Assembly (NCBI GenBank): GCA_947498775.1
Contig: CANMLL010000017.1
Location: forward strand, 62,001-126,000
Length of the DNA: 64,000 nt
Direction: 5' to 3'
Source: an uncultured Aquimarina sp.
GTDB lineage: Bacteria > Bacteroidota > Bacteroidia > Flavobacteriales > Flavobacteriaceae
Every line of letters starts with the position of its first letter. Position 1 is the stretch's first letter. The notes under the pieces were generated by a model, which saw only the letters and a list, made by a program, of their open reading frames with translations, ran no database searches and was not told the DNA's origin. Below, in pieces: positions 1 through 9,300 of the stretch. A program made the translations under genes and the position numbers.

Positions 1-98
1 CTAATCTATCAAACAAAGCCCAAGAATTAATAGATCAAATAGCAAAATTCATTAATTACTTAAAAAAGTCTGAAAGAAAAGGTCCAAAATTTGATTAA
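1..98 (+). CDS. C-terminal end of an unidentified protein (partial)
   Basis: An open frame enters from the window edge in frame 3 and stops with TAA at 96-98. The visible 31 codons are helical and rich in Lys, Gln and Ile, ending in KFD. The sequence AQELIDQIAKFINYLKK resembles the last turns of a coiled coil, such as the tail of a methyl-accepting chemotaxis protein, but that likeness is weak and no domain can be named. The next gene starts 31 bases further on the same strand. Confidence 0.4.
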   Translation, partial: NLSNKAQELIDQIAKFINYLKKSERKGPKFD

Positions 99-129
99 TA
101 AATAATATAAATAAAAATAGCTAATAATT

Positions 130-1266
130 GTGATCAATAAGCGCCTACTTATAAAAAATCTACTGGCCCATAATGACGAGAATAGTTTTTATGATAAGAA
201 GCGTAAGCTCAATATCGGCGAAAAAGAAGGAAAAGCAAAGTTTCTAAAGCATATTTGTGCACTAGCCAATTCTAATCCAAAAAATAATTCATATATCGTA
301 ATTGGTGTTGAAGATGAAGACAATCAAATTATTGGTGTTGATTTTTTTGATGATAGTAAAATCCAGAATTTGGTAAATGCTTATCTGGCTAATCCTCCTC
401 TGGTGGCCTACGAGAATATTCCTTTTCCGCATCTGTCCAGTGATAAAGTCGTAGGTTTGGTTTCAATACGTGCTGAAGGCGGAAAACTGTGTTCCCTTCG
501 TAAAAATATCTGGAAGTATTATGGCGGTACTGTTTTTCTTAGAGATGGGAGCATAAGTATGCCCAAAGTTTTTGACATCGAGATTAAAGATACCAATTCT
601 GAAATTGTAAGTTCTATTGAAAGTCATGCCCAAAATAATATCGAACTTACTTTGGATGGTGTTTTCGACTTTATGAATTCAAGAAAAGATTATAATCCTT
701 CTTACAAAGTTTTTAAGGAATATTTTGTAGTCTGTTGGGCGGCAAAAGAAAAAAGACAAAATGGCGAAGTCTATTATTCTCGTGTTGATATCGAATTGAT
801 TAATGAACAGGTAAAATTGTTTTATTCGGAGTTGGATGAAGTAAGTATTTCTTTAACAGAGGATCAATTCAAAATTGTAGAGTACGTGCAATTAGGGTTA
901 CAGGATACCTACAAATACTATCCTCTGGAAGAAGTAGTGATTACTTTTAAGGATAATGCCAGCTATGATATTGAGAGTAAGCTTCTGTTCAAACCTCCTC
1001 AATTTGAACGTAAAACATTGTTTCATTTATATAATAGTAATAATGCATTGCTGGAGAAGTTAAAGAACAAAATACCATTATCAAAAAACGACGAAAAGGA
1101 TATTCATAACCTTCCGGCTACATATTTGCTATGCTATTTTAATAATTTTGGTGAAGCGAAAGAAAAATTAGAAGAGGCAAAACCTTATTTAAAAATCTAT
1201 GATTATAACGTTTATTCGCTTTGTAAAGAAAGTATAAGGATTCTCAGGAAAATAAGATATAGTTAA
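130..1266 (+). CDS. AlbA_2 (Schlafen-type) domain protein
   Basis: The N-terminal half resembles the AlbA_2 (Schlafen AlbA) fold. It has a segment around residues 45-65 (ALANSNPKNNSYIVIGVEDE) that matches the usual ALANs..GG..iiGV core, and a later FLRDGSISMPKV that corresponds to the common yirrGsst motif. Such domains are found in putative nucleic-acid-binding or regulatory proteins. The C-terminal half (about residues 170-378) is not recognisable; its last 60 residues are helical. The start is GTG at 130, because a stop at 118-120 closes the frame upstream and no ATG is near. It is followed by 94 bases before the phosphatase gene. The function is unknown; the assignment rests on the N-terminal domain only. 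Confidence 0.7.
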   Translation: MINKRLLIKNLLAHNDENSFYDKKRKLNIGEKEGKAKFLKHICALANSNPKNNSYIVIGVEDEDNQIIGVDFFDDSKIQNLVNAYLANPPLVAYENIPFPHLSSDKVVGLVSIRAEGGKLCSLRKNIWKYYGGTVFLRDGSISMPKVFDIEIKDTNSEIVSSIESHAQNNIELTLDGVFDFMNSRKDYNPSYKVFKEYFVVCWAAKEKRQNGEVYYSRVDIELINEQVKLFYSELDEVSISLTEDQFKIVEYVQLGLQDTYKYYPLEEVVITFKDNASYDIESKLLFKPPQFERKTLFHLYNSNNALLEKLKNKIPLSKNDEKDIHNLPATYLLCYFNNFGEAKEKLEEAKPYLKIYDYNVYSLCKESIRILRKIRYS

Positions 1267-1360
1267 CAAATCGTTCTGATTAAAAGGTTCGTTGTTCTTA
1301 AAAAGATATAATTAAAAACCTATGATTTTATAATATTATGACAAAAATAAAATTACCCCA

Positions 1361-2089
1361 ATGAGCAGAACCTTAGTGATCGGAGATATGCATGGTGCAT
1401 TAAAAGCTTTACAACAATTGATTAAAAGAGCCAAAATAACTACTGAAGATACCTTGATCTTTTTAGGAGATTATGTAGACGGATGGAGTCAAAGTGCTGC
1501 ATTGGTTTCATTTTTGATAACTCTTAAAAAAACGCATCGTTGCATATTTATAAGAGGTAATCATGATGACCTTTGTTATACCTGGCTCACCCAAAAAACC
1601 TACAATCCAGAATGGATGATACATGGCGGGCAAGTAACAATAGACTCTTACTCAAAATTATCTCAAGAAGAAATCAATATACATCTTTCTTTTTTTGAAG
1701 ACCTCATCAATTACCATGTAGATGATTATAATCGTCTATTTCTTCACGCTGGATTTTCTAATCTTCATGGTCCCCATCGTGAGTATTTTGACGAAACATT
1801 TTATTGGGATAGAACATTATGGGAAACTGCATTAGCACTTAACCCCGGCATGAAAAAAACTGATCTTATTTACCCCAAACGACTATTGCTTTTTGACGAA
1901 ATTTATATTGGCCATACACCCGTTACCCGAATAGATAAAACAATTCCCGTAAATGCTTCATGTGTTTGGAATATAGATACTGGTGCAGCTTTCAAAGGAC
2001 CTTTAACTGCCATAGATATTGATACCAAAGAGTACTGGCAAAGTGATCCTGTATACCGATTATATCCGAATGAGAATGGGAGGAATTAA
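1361..2089 (+). CDS. Metallophosphoesterase, PPP-type serine/threonine phosphatase-like
   Basis: This is a calcineurin-like metallophosphatase. It has the classical metal-binding blocks GDMHG (residues 8-12), GDYVDG (36-41) and RGNHDD (65-70), followed by a HAGFS block near 130 and GHTP near 186. At 242 residues it has the size of the bacterial PrpA/diadenosine-tetraphosphatase-like group, so it may act on phosphoproteins or on nucleotides. The substrate cannot be told from sequence. No signal peptide is visible, so it should be cytoplasmic. It precedes the SPFH gene by 61 bases on the same strand. Confidence 0.88.
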   Translation: MSRTLVIGDMHGALKALQQLIKRAKITTEDTLIFLGDYVDGWSQSAALVSFLITLKKTHRCIFIRGNHDDLCYTWLTQKTYNPEWMIHGGQVTIDSYSKLSQEEINIHLSFFEDLINYHVDDYNRLFLHAGFSNLHGPHREYFDETFYWDRTLWETALALNPGMKKTDLIYPKRLLLFDEIYIGHTPVTRIDKTIPVNASCVWNIDTGAAFKGPLTAIDIDTKEYWQSDPVYRLYPNENGRN

Positions 2090-2150
2090 ATTTTTCATAA
2101 ACCATTCTATTTCGTAGCTTTAGAACACCAATTTTAAAATCAATTCATCA

Positions 2151-3290
2151 ATGGGAATTTTTGACGAAATAAAGAAAAAGCTTAGCCACGAGTTTATTGA
2201 CATTATAGAATGGTTAGATAGTACAGATGATACCATTGTACACCGATTTGAACGCTACCAAAACGAAATAAAAAACGGAGCACAACTTATAGTACGTGAG
2301 GGGCAAACTGCTGTTTTTATTAATGAAGGGCAATTGGCCGATGTCTTTACTCCTGGTACATATACTTTAAATACTAAAAACTTACCCATTTTAGCTACGC
2401 TAAAAGGTTGGAAATACGGTTTTAACAGCCCGTTTAAAGCTGAAGTGTATTTTGTAAATACGCATCTGTTCACCGATGAAAAATGGGGGACCAAAAATCC
2501 AATCACACTTAATGACGATCGTTTTGGTTTGGTTGAAATCAGAGCTTTTGGAACCTATGCCTTTAAAATTAATGATGCCGGCAAGTTCATTATTGATATT
2601 GTGGGTACCGATGCCAATTTTACCAATTTTGAAATCAATGAACATCTTAAAAGCTTAATTTCTACACGTTTTACAGATACCGTTGGCGAGGCAAACCTTC
2701 CTATAGAATTGTATGCTGCTAATACCACCGAGCTATCCGAGACTTGTTTAGAGGTTATGCAACCCGAATTTAATTCTGTGGGGATTTCTCTGGAAAAATT
2801 CTTTATAGAAAATGTTTCTATGCCAGAAGAATTGAAAAAAGAGATTTTTGAATACAGTAGAATTGATAAATTAGACCTTGATAAACTTACCAAATTTAAA
2901 ACTGCCAAAGCCATTGAAGCCGCTGCTGCAAACGAAGGTGGCACTGCCGGAGCAGGTATGGGTATGGGTATGGGATTTGTACTGGCCCAACAAATGGGTG
3001 GTATGATGAACCCAATGGGTGGTCAACCAGGTGCAGCTGCACCGCAACAAACCTCCCCAGTTACTCCACCACCAATGCCGGTGCAAGTACACTATTTTTA
3101 TGCCAGTAATGGGCAACAATCTGGCCCTGTTACCTTTGATCAATTAAAAGCTTTGTTTGCCAATAGAACTATAAACAAAGATTCTTTAATATGGAAACAA
3201 GGAATGGTAAATTGGACTGCTCTTAAAGACATTGAAGAACTAAAATCATTCCTTGGTGGTAGTACTCCTCCACCCTTACCAGGGAATTAA
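2151..3290 (+). CDS. SPFH-domain protein with C-terminal GYF_2 domain (YdjI-like)
   Basis: Residues 1-250 match the virion-core-protein-like branch of the SPFH superfamily (Bacillus YdjI type). The N-terminus is characteristic (MGIFDEIKKKL, then IVREGQTAVFINEGQLADVFTPG split over residues 46-70). A Met/Gly/Ala/Pro-rich linker follows at about 262-310. A GYF_2-type domain sits at about 313-362 (YFYASNGQQSGPVTFDQL and the IWKQGMVNW segment). There is no transmembrane helix. SPFH proteins assemble on membranes; the GYF_2 module probably binds a proline-rich partner. The adjacent zinc-ribbon membrane protein is the likely partner, as in the Bacillus ydjFGHI operon, where these proteins work with PspA in membrane stress. 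No pspA is visible here. Confidence 0.85.
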   Translation: MGIFDEIKKKLSHEFIDIIEWLDSTDDTIVHRFERYQNEIKNGAQLIVREGQTAVFINEGQLADVFTPGTYTLNTKNLPILATLKGWKYGFNSPFKAEVYFVNTHLFTDEKWGTKNPITLNDDRFGLVEIRAFGTYAFKINDAGKFIIDIVGTDANFTNFEINEHLKSLISTRFTDTVGEANLPIELYAANTTELSETCLEVMQPEFNSVGISLEKFFIENVSMPEELKKEIFEYSRIDKLDLDKLTKFKTAKAIEAAAANEGGTAGAGMGMGMGFVLAQQMGGMMNPMGGQPGAAAPQQTSPVTPPPMPVQVHYFYASNGQQSGPVTFDQLKALFANRTINKDSLIWKQGMVNWTALKDIEELKSFLGGSTPPPLPGN

Positions 3291-3368
3291 TAGTGTTTTT
3301 TAAAATATTAAAAAGATCCTATCTGAAGAGTGTCTTAAGTGATGGTCCAAAGATCGGGATGACAATTT

Positions 3369-4475
3369 ATGGAAGAGAAACAAAAAAAAGCCGCTTCAGA
3401 ACAAAAAAAAGCCTGCATTAATTGCGGTGCAGAACTAAAATACAAACCCGGCACTACCAGTATCACCTGTGACTACTGTGGACATGAGGAAACGATTGTT
3501 CAGGATCAGGATGGATTTAAAGAGTTAGAGCTCAAACCCTATCTTGAGGAAATGGGTTCTCAATCCCATTCTGAAGAAATCATGATGCTGCATTGCAAAA
3601 ATTGCGGTGCCAATCAGCATATTGAAGAAAATTATAAATCATTGCACTGCGTGTATTGCACAATGCCATTGATTATTGAGGATGCCTATAAAGAAGATTG
3701 GATTCTACCCGGCGCCGTTATTCCATTTCAGTTTGATCAAAAAAAATCACATCAAATTTTCTCAAAATGGGTAAAAGGACTGTGGTTTGCTCCTAATAAT
3801 CTTAAAAAAGCAGCACTAGACCCTCAGAACACCAAAGGGTTGTATTTACCCTATTGGACTTTTGATGCGCAACTCTATGCCAATTATACCGGTGAGCGGG
3901 GTGATTATTATTATGTAAGTGTGCCGTATACCACTACCGTAAATGGCAAAACGGTGAGGAAAACCCGGCAAGAAAGAAGAACCAAATGGACTTCTGTAAG
4001 AGGAAACATCAATGGTTTTATTGATGATACACTAATCAAGGCTTCTCATCAAAGAAAATATTTGATCCCTTCAAAGATTTCGAATTGGAATTTGGATGCC
4101 CTCGAACCCTTTAATGCAAGTTTTTTATCGGGTTTTGTAACCGAAAAATATACCATTCCTTTAAAAGACGGTCACCTATCCTCTACCAAAGAGGCAGAGA
4201 AAATAGCAGTTTCCTGGGCAAGAAGAGATATTGGTGGAGACACCCAACGGGTACATGGAGTGGATATGAATTTAAGTGAGCAAACATTTAAACATATTTT
4301 GCTTCCTGTATATATTAGTGCATATCGCTTTAACAGAAAGAAGTATAATTTCTTTGTGAATGGCCAAACAGGAACTATCTCTGGAAATCGTCCTTATTCT
4401 TTCTGGAAAATATTCTTTTTTGTATTGTTTATAGGTGTTGTAATTTTGGTATTAATTACATTTACGAGTAATTGA
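3369..4475 (+). CDS. Double zinc-ribbon, C-tail-anchored membrane protein (YdjG-like)
   Basis: Two zinc ribbons are visible. The first uses C16/C19 and C34/C37 (CINCG, CDYCG). The second lies at about residues 75-100 (CKNCG, CVYC). A long middle region of about 240 residues follows with no named fold. The protein ends in one hydrophobic segment (about 344-364, FWKIFFFVLFIGVVILVLIT), so it is probably anchored by its C-terminus with the ribbons in the cytoplasm. Proteins of this type are often mis-labelled as helicase or PriA-like because of the ribbons. Its place directly after the SPFH-GYF gene (78-base gap) matches the YdjG-YdjI pairing in Bacillus. It most likely recruits or regulates the SPFH partner at the membrane. 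Confidence 0.75.
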   Translation: MEEKQKKAASEQKKACINCGAELKYKPGTTSITCDYCGHEETIVQDQDGFKELELKPYLEEMGSQSHSEEIMMLHCKNCGANQHIEENYKSLHCVYCTMPLIIEDAYKEDWILPGAVIPFQFDQKKSHQIFSKWVKGLWFAPNNLKKAALDPQNTKGLYLPYWTFDAQLYANYTGERGDYYYVSVPYTTTVNGKTVRKTRQERRTKWTSVRGNINGFIDDTLIKASHQRKYLIPSKISNWNLDALEPFNASFLSGFVTEKYTIPLKDGHLSSTKEAEKIAVSWARRDIGGDTQRVHGVDMNLSEQTFKHILLPVYISAYRFNRKKYNFFVNGQTGTISGNRPYSFWKIFFFVLFIGVVILVLITFTSN

Positions 4476-4492
4476 GTATATAATTGACTACA

Positions 4493-5419
4493 ATGGGCTA
4501 CACAATAAAGTTTTCAAAACTTACTTCACATATAAAAGTAGTAGAATCCGTATATGGTCTTATTACAAGCATAAAATCAGGAAAAGCAGATCCAAAAAGA
4601 ATTCATTTGGATTTCAGAGATTGTTCATTCATAAAACCTGATTATTTACTAATGGTCATAACCGGTTTAGAATTCCTTAGAAAAACTTATATAATTAATG
4701 GAAAATGTCATCTAGGTAACAATAATCTTACTAATTTTCTAAGTAGAATTGACTTTTTTAAACAATTAGGAGCTGATTACCCTCAAAGTAACGGAAGAAA
4801 CTCGTCTATTGGTAAATTTATAGAAATTAAAAAGTTCAAAGATGATAATGAACAACTTGATGTAGTAAATTCAATAATGAGAATAATAAAAGATAATTGT
4901 TTAATAACTGAAAGTGTATATACTTCTTTGGACTATTGCTTGCAAGAAATTACAGATAATGTACTTAATCATTCACAAGAAAACAATGGTTGGGTTGTTG
5001 CTCAATATTATCCCATTCTAAATCAAATAAGGATAATGATTGCTGATTACGGAATTGGTATACATAAATCTCTGATTACAAACTATCCCGAATTTTCTGA
5101 TCACGAATCAATCATAAAATGTATTGAACAAGGTATTAAAGGAAAAGGCATTATTAGGACAGGTCAAGGACATGGTCTGTATGCAACCTCAATGTTTGCA
5201 GAATTAAATCAAGGAAACTTAAGTATTATAAGTGGTGAGAAGTTATTAGAAATAACATCAAAAAACAAAATAGTATTGGATATTCCATTCTGGCAAGGAA
5301 CTTGTATATTCTTATTAATAAATACAAACATACAAGTTGATTATCATAAATTTACTAGTAATCATTATGATTATGGTGAAATTGTTAAAGAAAGGCTTAA
5401 AGGTTTTAATTTTAATTAA
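4493..5419 (+). CDS. GHKL/HATPase_c protein with STAS-like N-terminus
   Basis: The C-terminal half carries a Bergerat ATP-binding fold: an N-box (QEITDNVLNHS), a G1 box (ADYGIGI) and a G2-type GQGHGLYATS segment. There is no histidine phosphoacceptor domain, so it resembles anti-sigma-factor or serine-kinase type HATPases rather than sensor kinases. The first 100 residues have an alternating beta-alpha pattern (IHLDFRDCSFIKPDYLLMVI) that suggests a STAS-like domain; this is inference. The start is placed at ATG 4493. A TTG three codons earlier is possible but only 8 bases after the previous stop. A small DUF4325-like gene follows at once. The two probably form a switch pair like RsbW/RsbV, with unknown target. 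Confidence 0.75.
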   Translation: MGYTIKFSKLTSHIKVVESVYGLITSIKSGKADPKRIHLDFRDCSFIKPDYLLMVITGLEFLRKTYIINGKCHLGNNNLTNFLSRIDFFKQLGADYPQSNGRNSSIGKFIEIKKFKDDNEQLDVVNSIMRIIKDNCLITESVYTSLDYCLQEITDNVLNHSQENNGWVVAQYYPILNQIRIMIADYGIGIHKSLITNYPEFSDHESIIKCIEQGIKGKGIIRTGQGHGLYATSMFAELNQGNLSIISGEKLLEITSKNKIVLDIPFWQGTCIFLLINTNIQVDYHKFTSNHYDYGEIVKERLKGFNFN

Positions 5420-5445
5420 TTTTGTATCTTGCCAACAATCAGAAA

Positions 5446-5742
5446 ATGAAAATGAAAACTATTAAATTTATAGAATTAGGAGAAAGTCTTGGTACCCGAA
5501 TATTAGGTGAGAAAACTCGTATTGATATAGAAAAGACTTTAAAAAATAATTCTAAGGTTATATTTGATTTTTCAAATGTACGAGTTGTTACTAATTCCTT
5601 TGCCGATGAGTGTTTTGCAAAGCTTCTTGATATTTTCTCTCTTGAGGATATTCAAAGAAAAACCTCTTTCACAAATACCAATGAGTTAGTACATGGGGTT
5701 ATTTTATCCGTCTTTAGTAGAAAAATTGATGCTTTATCTTAA
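5446..5742 (+). CDS. STAS-like DUF4325-type protein
   Basis: A 98-residue protein read from ATG 5446; a longer TTG-initiated reading from 5422 is possible but less likely. It shows the DUF4325/STAS-like pattern. LGESLGTRILGEKTR near the N-terminus is followed by a strand VIFDFSNVRVVTNSFADECF, in which the STAS-style hDfs.v..ts.f core is recognisable. It lies 26 bases after the HATPase gene. STAS-like DUF4325 proteins are commonly next to, or fused with, GHKL ATPases, so it is the likely binding partner or substrate. It ends in a 4-base convergent overlap with the lipoprotein gene on the other strand. Confidence 0.75.
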   Translation: MKMKTIKFIELGESLGTRILGEKTRIDIEKTLKNNSKVIFDFSNVRVVTNSFADECFAKLLDIFSLEDIQRKTSFTNTNELVHGVILSVFSRKIDALS

Positions 5743-6260
5743 TCTGTTTTAAAAGACATGATTTCATATACAGTCTCACTCGTATCTGAACATAAACTTT
5801 CCTTTACCACAAGAGAAATCACGTTATCTTTAGCAAATTTTTGTTGTAATGCATCAAAATCTTTTGCATGATCTTTTAAAAATCCAAAAGTAATTTCTTG
5901 CCCTGCAGGAATCAAATTTACAATACCAGAGCCTAACCCAGTAACCCTTTCAACTTTTATTGTGGTGGTTGCCATAAAGGGTTTACCACATATTTTCTTG
6001 TTCTTAAAAAGCCCTAAAACAGATCCTGTAAGATGTACCGTGTTAGTTTCTATCAAAGGTTTAGCGTCTTCGGTTTCAATTCTCGTTATTTCATTATCCC
6101 TGGGGTCGCCAAAACCAGGTTTTTCGATCTTTGGTATTTCATCTTTGGTATTTTTAACCTTTGATTTTTCGGTTTTCACATCTTTTTTTTCTTGAGCTGT
6201 AGTATTAGATTTACAAGAAAACAAAGCCACAAAGATTAATATATACATGAGTTTATCCAT
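5739..6260 (-). CDS. Hypothetical lipoprotein
   Basis: The protein starts with a lipoprotein signal (MDKLMYILIFVALFSC; lipidated Cys at 16), then a Lys/Glu/Thr-rich linker to about residue 60, then a compact domain of about 110 residues with several Val/Ile strands and two cysteines (KKICGKPF and ESLCSD). I do not recognise the domain. It should sit in the periplasm or outer membrane. It lies downstream of the large BNR gene on the same strand, but a strong terminator hairpin separates them, so it is probably transcribed on its own. Met5 is an alternative start. Confidence 0.65.
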   Translation of the reverse strand: MDKLMYILIFVALFSCKSNTTAQEKKDVKTEKSKVKNTKDEIPKIEKPGFGDPRDNEITRIETEDAKPLIETNTVHLTGSVLGLFKNKKICGKPFMATTTIKVERVTGLGSGIVNLIPAGQEITFGFLKDHAKDFDALQQKFAKDNVISLVVKESLCSDTSETVYEIMSFKTD

Positions 6261-6272
6261 ACAATAAAAATA

Positions 6273-6304
6273 AAAAAAGGAGTTGAAAACTCAACTCCTT
6301 TTTT
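6273..6304 (-). terminator. Rho-independent terminator of the BNR gene
   Basis: A perfect inverted repeat (AAGGAGTTGA, loop AAAC, TCAACTCCTT) is flanked by A and T runs on either side. On the minus strand it lies about 50 bases past the stop of the gene at 6355-10056 and is followed by a T run. The flanking runs could make it work in both directions. Confidence 0.85.
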
Positions 6305-6354
6305 CTATAAATTTTTGCAGCATCTTGAATTGAAGCTACTGTTTTAATTATTTT

Positions 6355-9300
6355 TTAGTTTTTAAGTAACTTAAATACCATTTCCTCACCACCTGATTCT
6401 CTTGACACTTTTACAAAATAAAATCCTCTTGTAAATGCAGAAGCATCCCATTCGAACTGCGAATTCAGGTTATTTCTCTGATATATCATGTTACCAGTTA
6501 TATTGTATACCGCAATCGACACTCTTTCTTGTGACTTAAGGTTACTCAAATTAAAAGCAAAGAGACCAGAAGACGGGTTTGGAGACACAAAAGCTGTATT
6601 AGCAGCATCCAATGATACTAAGGGCACTGCCTCAAATCCTGTAGTATTTTCTGCATCAGATATCATCCCATAAAGATCAAATACCTGGTCGTAAGGACCT
6701 CTACCAAAAGCTGTAGTAACAGGGGTCCAATCTATAGCTCCCACACCAAAAAGATCTCCTTCATCTTTTAATTGGGTTTCTGCTCCAATTCCTGCATTTT
6801 GTGCAGACCAGAACCACTGTTGCTGGGCTTCGCCAAAAGCCAAATTAGCATATACAGATATCCAATATGTTCCACTCTCGAGGTTAACCGCTTCAGGAAG
6901 CTGTATGTTGATGTTGGTATCATTTGGATCAGAAATAGGAACAAGTTGTCCACTATTGTAAACCTCTGCTCCAGGAACACCATTATCATTCTCGTAAATA
7001 ACAACACTCACATTATCTAATGCAGGAGAATTACCTCCACCGCCAAAAGCAAGTATTCTGTTGATCATCCAAACATTTCCTTCCGGAACATTAAAATCAT
7101 CTGCTGCTTGTACTACAGCAGCAAAGTCCAGGAAGTTTTGTGATGGTAACGAAGATATAGCTCCTGTATTTTGATTGTAAATAGGAAGTTCAGAAATATT
7201 TATTGTAAACCCTTCAGCTACTTGTTCTTCGCCAGAAGTTGCTACAAGTACTACCGTTGCCTGGTCACCAATTTCTAATCCTTCGCCAAACACTAATTTT
7301 ATAGTATCGTCTTCAAGAGTAGCAGTAACAACTTCTGTATTTGTATTTTGTAATTCAATACTGATTGAACCTCCATTAGAATTAACAAATAAGTCTGCTA
7401 CATTTACATCAAAGTTTTCAATATTATTAAGATCTACTGTTACATCTTCTAACAAATATGCAACACTTAAAGAAGATTCTGGCAGTTCATTAAAAATTGG
7501 AAATCTTGCTGAGAATAACCCATTACCGTGCGCTGCTGCTGCAATAAATCCATCCTTTCTAGTAGCTACTTCTGGAATCACATTATTCCCAATAACTACA
7601 TTCTCTCTTCTCCATCTGGTGTTTTTACCATTAAGTCTGCTTGTAGAATATAACCCTGTACTTGTACCAGCAAACACTCTTTGTAATCTAGATCCAAAAA
7701 ACCCTTGACTACCTCCAAGGAATGCAGTACTTCTTACAGATGGTCCGTTTCCTGATCCATCACGATTTTGTTCTAAGTTACCACTAATATCGGTCCATGT
7801 TTCTCCTCCATTTTCGGTAATGAAAATACTCGGAATACTGTAATTAGAATAGGTAATGATCACTCTATCCGAGTTAGACGGATCCACATTTATATCGGTA
7901 ATAAATCCGATAGGTAAACCCTTCCCTGTTGTAATATCTACGGCTTCTTGTCCATCTACATTAGCATTGTCCATTCTATAAACAACACCATTACTAGTAC
8001 CATAATACAATCTGTTTGCTACAGGATACTTTGATACATCTAAAGAAGAAATAGAGAAATCTCTTTCATCTGGGTTAGGATTTCCAGGAATTTCACTATT
8101 TGCCAGGCTCACCCAGTTAACTGTTGCACTAGAATTATTAAAAACAGGAATTTCATCTAGATTATTATTTCTCCAGATCCTTCTTCCTGCTGGTACATAC
8201 ATGATATTATCATTATTAGGATCCAAAACATAAGGAGTAATGAAAGCAAATCCGCTTGCTCCTGCAGGAGAAACGTTGGTGAATGATACATCTTCACCAG
8301 CTTCGTCATAATTAAATCTATAAATATTTCCTAATTGAGAAGATACATATCTTGTTCTTCCTGCATCTGCTATGGCACTATAAGATCCATCACCACCAAA
8401 AAGATCTACCCAAGGTTCGGTTCCATCAGTACTATTGGTATACCAGGTGCTATTATCTTGAAAACCTGCTACCAAGTCATCGCTATTAGGTTCAGGATCA
8501 AATGATACATGGTATGGTTGTGTGGTCAAATATCCATTGCTTAATGAAACCCAGTCAACTGGTTCACCATCTAGAGTTGTAGTAATATCTTCGGTCACAG
8601 ACACTCCTCCATCATGCCCAGATAGCACCTTATTTGGATTAGAAGGATAGAAAACTAACGCATGTTGATCTGGATGTTGATCTGTATATAAGCTAAAACT
8701 ATTACCGTTGGCAGAACTGTATCCTCCAATCCAACTATCCGGACCAACAGGAGTAGTAAAACCATCTGTTGATCTATACAAATTAGTTCCTCCTATAAAC
8801 ACCAGGTTAGGATCTGCTGGACTTACTTTTACCACCATGTTATAGGAACCTTGAATATTAAAAGCTCCTCCTCTTGATCCAAAATTAACTGGAAGATTTG
8901 CCGAAAGATCCGTCCATTTTTCTTCTGCCGATGCATCATATTTAAACAAGGATGCTTCAGGAACACCGGTTCTACTAGCTATAAAAAAATAGACAATATT
9001 TCCATTAGATGGATCAGATCCCATAACTGTTCTTAGAAACTGTACAGGTAGAGCATCAGTATTTATCTTCGTCCAAGTATCCCCATCAGAAGATGTAAAA
9101 AACCCGTTATTCACTTCACTATTGTCATCCATCGTTGCATATATCTGACCTGTAGCTGTAATGTGAACCTCTGCAAGCGTACTTATACCCCCTTCTAATA
9201 CTTGTGTAAAATTGCGTCCACCATCCTGTGATCGCTGTATACCTGTATAAGAACCAAGATAAATATCTCCTGTAACCGGGTGTATTGCTATCGAATTGAT

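Noticed and set aside
2255..3143. Minus-strand frames opposite the SPFH gene
   Set aside because: The His/Thr-rich and Ser-rich products are typical of antisense reading through the Met/Gly/Pro linker region.
6488..7020. Open frames on the plus strand and a second minus frame inside the BNR gene
   Set aside because: They are shadows of the long coding frame, with no domain and no start signal.
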